9,944 bases of DNA from Planctomycetota bacterium (lineage in GTDB: Bacteria; Planctomycetota; UBA11346): assembly GCA_013816645.1 (NCBI GenBank), contig JACDEC010000078.1, positions 1 through 9,944 of the forward strand. The letters run 5' to 3'. The translations under genes were made by a program, and so were the position numbers. The notes beneath the pieces are model-generated. The model was not told where the DNA came from. It ran no database searches and saw only the letters and a list, made by a program, of their open reading frames with translations. Shown piece after piece: positions 7,011 through 9,944 of this stretch. Within the stretch, counting starts at the first letter, position 1, and every line of letters begins with the position of its first letter.

Positions 7011-7349
7011 CCGCATACGCGGGCCGTCATCGACGGCCTCGCCTCCGGCCGCATCGGCTGGCTTGGCCTGGACGTCTACGAAGGCGAGGAGGCCCTGTTC
7101 TTCGAGAACCGATCTACCGAAGTCATCGTCGACGCGATGTTCGCGCGCTTGATCGCATCACCCAATGTGCTGGTCACCGGGCATCAGGGCTTCCTCACCC
7201 GCGAGGCACTGGCCGGGATCGCTTCCACGACGCTGGCCAATCTCGACGCCTTCGCGCGGGGCGCGCCGTGCCCGGATGCGCTGACCGCGCCGCCCCGAAA
7301 CGTTCCAATATCGCCGCAGGCTCTCGGGGAACCGACCTCGCAGCCCTGA
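7011..7349 (+). pseudogene. 5'-truncated D-lactate dehydrogenase-like gene fragment (copy B)
   Basis: This is the C-terminal third of an NAD-dependent D-2-hydroxyacid/D-lactate dehydrogenase of the LdhA type. The frame opens after TAG 7008-7010 and reads TRAVIDGLASGRIGWLGLDV, YEGEEALFFENRS, then ASPNVLVTGHQGFLTREALA and GIASTTLANLDAF, then CPDAL. These match E. coli LdhA landmarks: LGMDVYE, LFFEDKS, NVLFTGHQAFLT, TTLQNL and CPNELV. The His of TGHQ is the expected catalytic His. The catalytic domain start and most of the NAD-binding Rossmann fold, including the GxGxxG loop, are absent, so no enzyme can be made. A plausible start codon exists only at ATG 7137, deep inside the domain. After the CPDAL landmark about 20 further codons reach TGA 7347-7349. 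The body of the fragment shows no stop or frameshift, so truncation is recent or the segment came here as a passenger of the regulator duplication. A complete paralog may exist elsewhere in the genome. Confidence 0.85.
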
Positions 7350-7403
7350 ACAGGCTCAGGGGATACTACCTTGCAGAGACCGTCCCCCTGCCACCGTCAC
7401 TCA

Positions 7404-7967
7404 ATGGCCGACACCACTCAGACCCACCTGCCCACCATCGTCTATGTCGAGGACAGCGCGGGCGACGCCATGCTGCTCGAGGAGGCGCTGCGCGAGAGCG
7501 GGCATGCCGTCCAGTTGCTGGTCATCGAGAAGGGCGACAAGGCCCTGCATTATTTCAAGATCAAGGAGAGCGCGCGCGATCTGCCGCCACCGCACTGCAT
7601 CCTGCTCGACGCCTACCTGCCCGTCGTCACCGGCGGCGAACTGCTGCGCTTCCTGCGCAGTTCGCGGGTGTATGACGACACGCCGATCTACATCTTCGCG
7701 CCCGAGACCGAGTACCGCGATGTCATCGACGCCGGGACCGTCTCGAAAGAGAGTTTCATCAGCAAGTCCAGCACCTGGGACGGTTTCCTGCAACTTGCCG
7801 ATCTGCTCATGGCCAGCGCCACCGCCAAGCAGGATGACATCCCCGCCAGCCCCACGGATTCCAATCCCGAAGTTCACGCCGAGGGTTCGCTGCGCCGTCA
7901 GGACACCAAGGTCCAGCGCGCGCAAGCCAACGAGCAGATCCAGGCCAAGACCACCGGGACGGCCTGA
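7404..7967 (+). CDS. Single-domain response regulator 2 (tandem paralog of regulator 1)
   Basis: This 187-residue receiver protein keeps the acidic pair Glu16-Asp17 (IVYVEDS), phospho-acceptor Asp69 (CILLDAYLPVVTG) and Lys121 (SFISKS). Like regulator 1 it has Ala99 (IYIFAPET) where Thr/Ser is normal, and Lys-Ser in place of Lys-Pro. A polar tail of about 47 residues (141-187) carries the shared stretch TDSNPEVHAEGSLRRQDT and is probably disordered or a docking segment. It has no output domain, so it should act on a protein partner or relay phosphate. ATG 7404 aligns exactly with ATG 6431. An in-frame TTG at 7371, preceded by GGGGA, is an alternative start conserved in position in both copies. 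A probable histidine-kinase remnant follows about 15 bases downstream. Conservation of the reading frame along the full length argues that both paralogs are under selection. Confidence 0.92.
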   Translation: MADTTQTHLPTIVYVEDSAGDAMLLEEALRESGHAVQLLVIEKGDKALHYFKIKESARDLPPPHCILLDAYLPVVTGGELLRFLRSSRVYDDTPIYIFAPETEYRDVIDAGTVSKESFISKSSTWDGFLQLADLLMASATAKQDDIPASPTDSNPEVHAEGSLRRQDTKVQRAQANEQIQAKTTGTA

Positions 7968-7981
7968 CCAGCGGGCCGCTG

Positions 7982-8146
7982 CCGGAAGGCGCTGTTCAGG
8001 CAGCCGCGATTGCGCGTAAACAGTTCACCGACGATCGGTTGCCCGCTGGAGCGAGGCGCATTCAGCTCTCCCGCGGAGAGTCCCCGCCAGGCGTCGGATC
8101 GCGCTTCTCGTTCACCCTCCCAGCGGGACCCGCGCAAGCGTCCTAG
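7982..8146 (+). pseudogene. Probable remnant of a histidine-kinase ATPase domain
   Basis: In one plus-strand frame the sequence reads AAAIARKQFTDDRLPAGARR, IQLSRGESPP, then GVGSRFSFTLPAG and a TAG at 8144-8146. Histidine kinases end in just this order: a G2 box (GLGLAIARK...), a short helix, a 'GGRI.LES' strand, then the G3 box 'PGxGSxFxFTLP' and a short tail. Here the N, G1 and F boxes are absent, the glycines of the G2 box are lost, and about eight extra residues lie between the AIARK and GVGS landmarks compared with an intact kinase, so this is a decayed fragment. The frame is not that of response regulator 2, and no start codon or ribosome-binding site suits it. The match rests mainly on the final motif, so chance cannot be fully excluded. 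If real, a kinase gene once stood next to these regulators. Confidence 0.5.
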
Positions 8147-8194
8147 TGATCCAATCCGGATGCTGAAATGGCTCCCTGCTGGGGCCGGCCGGCG

Positions 8195-8650
8195 TCAGGC
8201 GCTCTGTTTGGCCTGGCGCGGCTGCGCACCGAGGATGTCCACCACGCGGTCAGCCAAGGCGAGGTAACCGTCGTAGGTCGGCGGCTTGGTGAGGTAAGCC
8301 GTGGCGCCCAACGCCGCGCAGGCCGCGCGATCGACCTCGGCCTGCGACGACGTCAGCATCACCACCGGGATGTGCTTCCAATCATCGTACTGCCTGACGA
8401 TCTCGAGGATCTTCTTCCCCGAGATGATCGGCAGGTTGATGTCGAGCAGGATGGCTTGCGGCGGCTTGGCGTCAGCCCAGGGCCCGCGACCGGCCAGCGC
8501 CTCGTAGGCCTGGATCGCGTTCTCGGCGTGCAGCAGTTCGAGCGGCGCCCCCCGATCGCTGATCGCTTCGCGCAGCAGTTCAACATCCGCCGGGTTGTCC
8601 TCGACGACCAGGACGCACGCAGGCGTTGACGAATGAGTGGCTGCTTGCAC
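8195..8650 (-). CDS. CheY/Rcp1-like single-domain response regulator 3
   Basis: This 151-residue receiver has a full set of canonical residues: Glu17-Asp18 (LVVEDNPAD), phospho-acceptor Asp70 (AILLDINLPIISGKK), switch Thr100 (VVMLTSSQ) and Lys122 followed by Pro (YLTKPPTYDG). The family is typically partnered with PAS or phytochrome histidine kinases and signals by protein contact, as it lacks an output domain. It could accept phosphate from the receiver-less kinase at 1419-4838, but the distance makes this only a suggestion. The only in-frame start is GTG 8650: a TGA lies nine codons upstream, and the nearby ATGs are in other frames. The gene converges on the duplicated regulator region and is divergent from the gene at 8804. 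It is more distant from regulators 1 and 2 than they are from each other, so it is not part of the duplication. Confidence 0.93.
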   Translation of the reverse strand: MQAATHSSTPACVLVVEDNPADVELLREAISDRGAPLELLHAENAIQAYEALAGRGPWADAKPPQAILLDINLPIISGKKILEIVRQYDDWKHIPVVMLTSSQAEVDRAACAALGATAYLTKPPTYDGYLALADRVVDILGAQPRQAKQSA

Positions 8651-8803
8651 ACGGGAATCATCGCGAAAAGGCGGTCATCTCAACGATTTCGTCGCGCAGG
8701 TGAACAGCACGTCTCCCGAGCGCCGTCGCATCCTTCCACAGCCTGGAGATGCTGCGCGGAGTTGCTCTAGGCGCGGCCGCGATCCCGACACACTGCGCGC
8801 CCA
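8651..8803. promoter_or_regulatory. Divergent intergenic region between regulator 3 and the sensor-like gene
   Basis: These 153 bases separate two divergently transcribed genes and must hold both promoters if each gene is transcribed from its own. I could not pick convincing -35/-10 boxes on either strand, and no strong ribosome-binding site precedes GTG 8650 or ATG 8804. Confidence 0.35.
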
Positions 8804-9541
8804 ATGATGCTGTTCTCCGAAGCCCGTCACCGCGATCTGCTCGATGTCGTCGATCGCATGCGCGCCCGCATCCGCGCCTCCACCACCTTGGAGGCCGCCG
8901 CCCAGGACGCGATCGCCGCGGTCTGCGACGCCTTCACCGAGAACGAGGTGCTCGCGCGCATGTTCATCACCCTGCCGTTCGCGCAGTTGCCCGAACCGCT
9001 GCGTCGCGCGGCCTGGAGCGTGGTCGAGGCCCAGAGCCTGCAGGCGACCATGTCCGAGACCACGCCGGTGCTCAGCCTGCTGGCGACCGGCGGCAAGGAC
9101 CCGGCATGGCGCAGCCGTCACACCTCGCGCGGCCACGCGGCGATCCCCCTCTGCTCCAAGGTATTCGTCGACTCGATCCCGATGGTCGCGCGCATGCTGC
9201 AGGAGATGGGCATCGACCTCGGGCTGACCATCGCCGGGGAACCCTGGCTCGGAGGATCCGGCTGGACCGGCCTGTTCCACGTCGAGGACGCGCGCTCGGC
9301 CCGCGACGAACTCGGGCGGCGGATCATCCCGGCTGTCGATTTCATCGAAGCCCATCACGTGCGCACCGTCTTCGGTCTGGGCAAGTCCTACGCCAACGGT
9401 TCGATCGCCAGCCTGGTGGTGTTCGCCAACTCGCTGATCCCGCGCGAGCGGATCGAAGCGTTGGCGCCGCTGATCAACGGCTTCAAGGCGGGCACCATGC
9501 ACCACGTCGCCAACGGGCGGATCTTCGCTGCCGGGCAGTGA
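8804..9541 (+). CDS. Conserved stand-alone protein resembling a sensory domain found in signalling proteins
   Basis: This encodes 245 residues, soluble, with no signal peptide or membrane segment. The N-terminal about 80 residues are helical and charged. The central part contains DPAWRSRHTSRGHAAIPLCS, then FVDSIPMVARMLQEMGIDLG, and later HHVRTVFGLGKSYANGSIAS, LVVFANSLIPRE and a final helix. From memory, this order (a 'W..R..S.GH.AIPL' stretch, 'IPM..R...', an aromatic acidic strand, then 'V.SVLGFGG..P.G..FAVI.FS...I') is a GAF-like module often found N-terminal in PAS/histidine-kinase or other signalling proteins. I cannot give a database name and did not verify it. If so, this is a single-domain version without an output domain. 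ATG 8804 is the first start after an in-frame TAG 12 codons upstream; ATG 8807 is the next codon. It is divergent from regulator 3, suggesting a sensor/regulator pairing, which is an inference. Confidence 0.8.
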   Translation: MMLFSEARHRDLLDVVDRMRARIRASTTLEAAAQDAIAAVCDAFTENEVLARMFITLPFAQLPEPLRRAAWSVVEAQSLQATMSETTPVLSLLATGGKDPAWRSRHTSRGHAAIPLCSKVFVDSIPMVARMLQEMGIDLGLTIAGEPWLGGSGWTGLFHVEDARSARDELGRRIIPAVDFIEAHHVRTVFGLGKSYANGSIASLVVFANSLIPRERIEALAPLINGFKAGTMHHVANGRIFAAGQ

Positions 9542-9583
9542 AACGTCGCAGGTCTCGCGGCCCCGCCTTCACGGAAACAGCCG

Positions 9584-9944
9584 CTAGGCGCCGTCGGCGA
9601 AGCCGGCGGGCTGAAAGTATGGCGACGCCGTCCCGCCCCCGCGCATGGTCGCGATGCGCGCGATCGCTTCGCGCAGCAGGGCGACGGCATCGAAGCCCAT
9701 GTGCAGCACCGGTAGCGACGAGCACGCGGCCAGGGGAAAGTTGGCGTGGGCGATCACCAGCAGGTCGCTGCCGACCCGCACCCCCTCGCTCATCAGGCCG
9801 GCGAGCGCCGCCTGGGCGAAGTTGTCGTCGGCGATCACCAGGGCATCCGGCCGCTCGGCGCTCGACGGCGCGAACAGCAGGCGCGCCAGGCCCGTGGCGC
9901 TGCTCGGCCAGTGGAGGTCCGCGCCGAGCAGCCACTGCGGGGCC
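9584..9944 (-). CDS. C-terminal part of a LacI-type transcription regulator/sugar-binding-like domain (partial)
   Basis: The minus-strand frame is open from the window edge to TAG 9584-9586, giving 119 residues of the C-terminus. It reads PDALVIADDNFAQAALAGLM, then SEGVRVGSDLLVIAHANFP, then a GFDAVALLREAIARI helix and a short tail. 'RPDALVIADDNFAQAALAGL' is the strand-helix of the LacI/periplasmic-binding-protein fold in which the effector domain names the ligand-responsive subdomain, and 'GVRVGSDLLVIAHAN' is the following strand. The N-terminal helix-turn-helix, if present, lies outside the window, so a substrate-binding protein cannot be excluded. The effector would be a sugar or related small molecule by family. 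The gene converges on the 8804 gene with a 42-base gap; no clear intrinsic terminator is visible there. Confidence 0.72.
   Translation of the reverse strand, partial: APQWLLGADLHWPSSATGLARLLFAPSSAERPDALVIADDNFAQAALAGLMSEGVRVGSDLLVIAHANFPLAACSSLPVLHMGFDAVALLREAIARIATMRGGGTASPYFQPAGFADGA

Noticed and set aside
7137..7349. A 70-residue protein starting at ATG 7137
   Set aside because: The homology to D-lactate dehydrogenase continues upstream of this ATG to about 7017, so the ATG is internal to a truncated gene fragment rather than a true start.
7978..8003. GCTGCC/GGCAGC repeat as a terminator after response regulator 2
   Set aside because: Six pairs, a 14-base loop and no T-run; it lies within the probable kinase remnant and is more easily explained by chance.

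Overview
This is a GC-rich, gene-dense bacterial window. The organism is Gram-negative, shown by a TolC/CzcC-type outer-membrane efflux protein with a signal peptide. The phylum cannot be fixed from the sequence. The CzcC-like gene behind a small Cys-rich secreted protein, the LacI-type regulator and the signalling gene content feel like a PVC-group bacterium (Verrucomicrobia, Planctomycetes or Lentisphaerae), but that is a low-confidence impression.

Layout. (1) Positions 1-6014 hold four minus-strand genes. Read 5' to 3' they are an acyl-CoA/fatty-acid desaturase, a very large CheB-CheR-PAS-histidine kinase fusion, a small Cys-rich exported protein, and a TolC/CzcC-like efflux protein cut by the window edge. 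(2) Positions about 6200-8150 are a plus-strand region built from a tandem duplication with a period of about 970 bp. Each unit has a 3' fragment of a D-lactate dehydrogenase-like gene, a short leader, and a single-domain response regulator with a conserved C-terminal tail. The first dehydrogenase fragment is badly decayed. The second is still open over about 110 codons but lacks its 5' end, and it joins the first regulator at a perfect 12-bp tandem repeat carrying in-frame stop codons. A likely remnant of a histidine-kinase ATPase domain lies just after the second regulator. (3) A third, canonical CheY/Rcp1-like response regulator lies on the minus strand (8195-8650). It faces away from a plus-strand stand-alone protein of a conserved, probably sensory family (8804-9541). 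(4) The right edge holds the C-terminal part of a LacI-type regulator or sugar-binding-like domain on the minus strand.

How it fits together. The window is rich in two-component signalling: one multi-domain kinase, three receiver proteins, one kinase fragment and one sensor-like orphan. The two duplicated regulators keep the phosphorylatable Asp, the acidic pair and the Lys of a receiver, but both have Ala where receivers normally carry the Thr/Ser switch residue. Their C-terminal tails are more conserved between them than the receiver core. The duplicated regulator/dehydrogenase-fragment region is the most unusual part of the window. No tRNA, rRNA, CRISPR array or transposase was seen.
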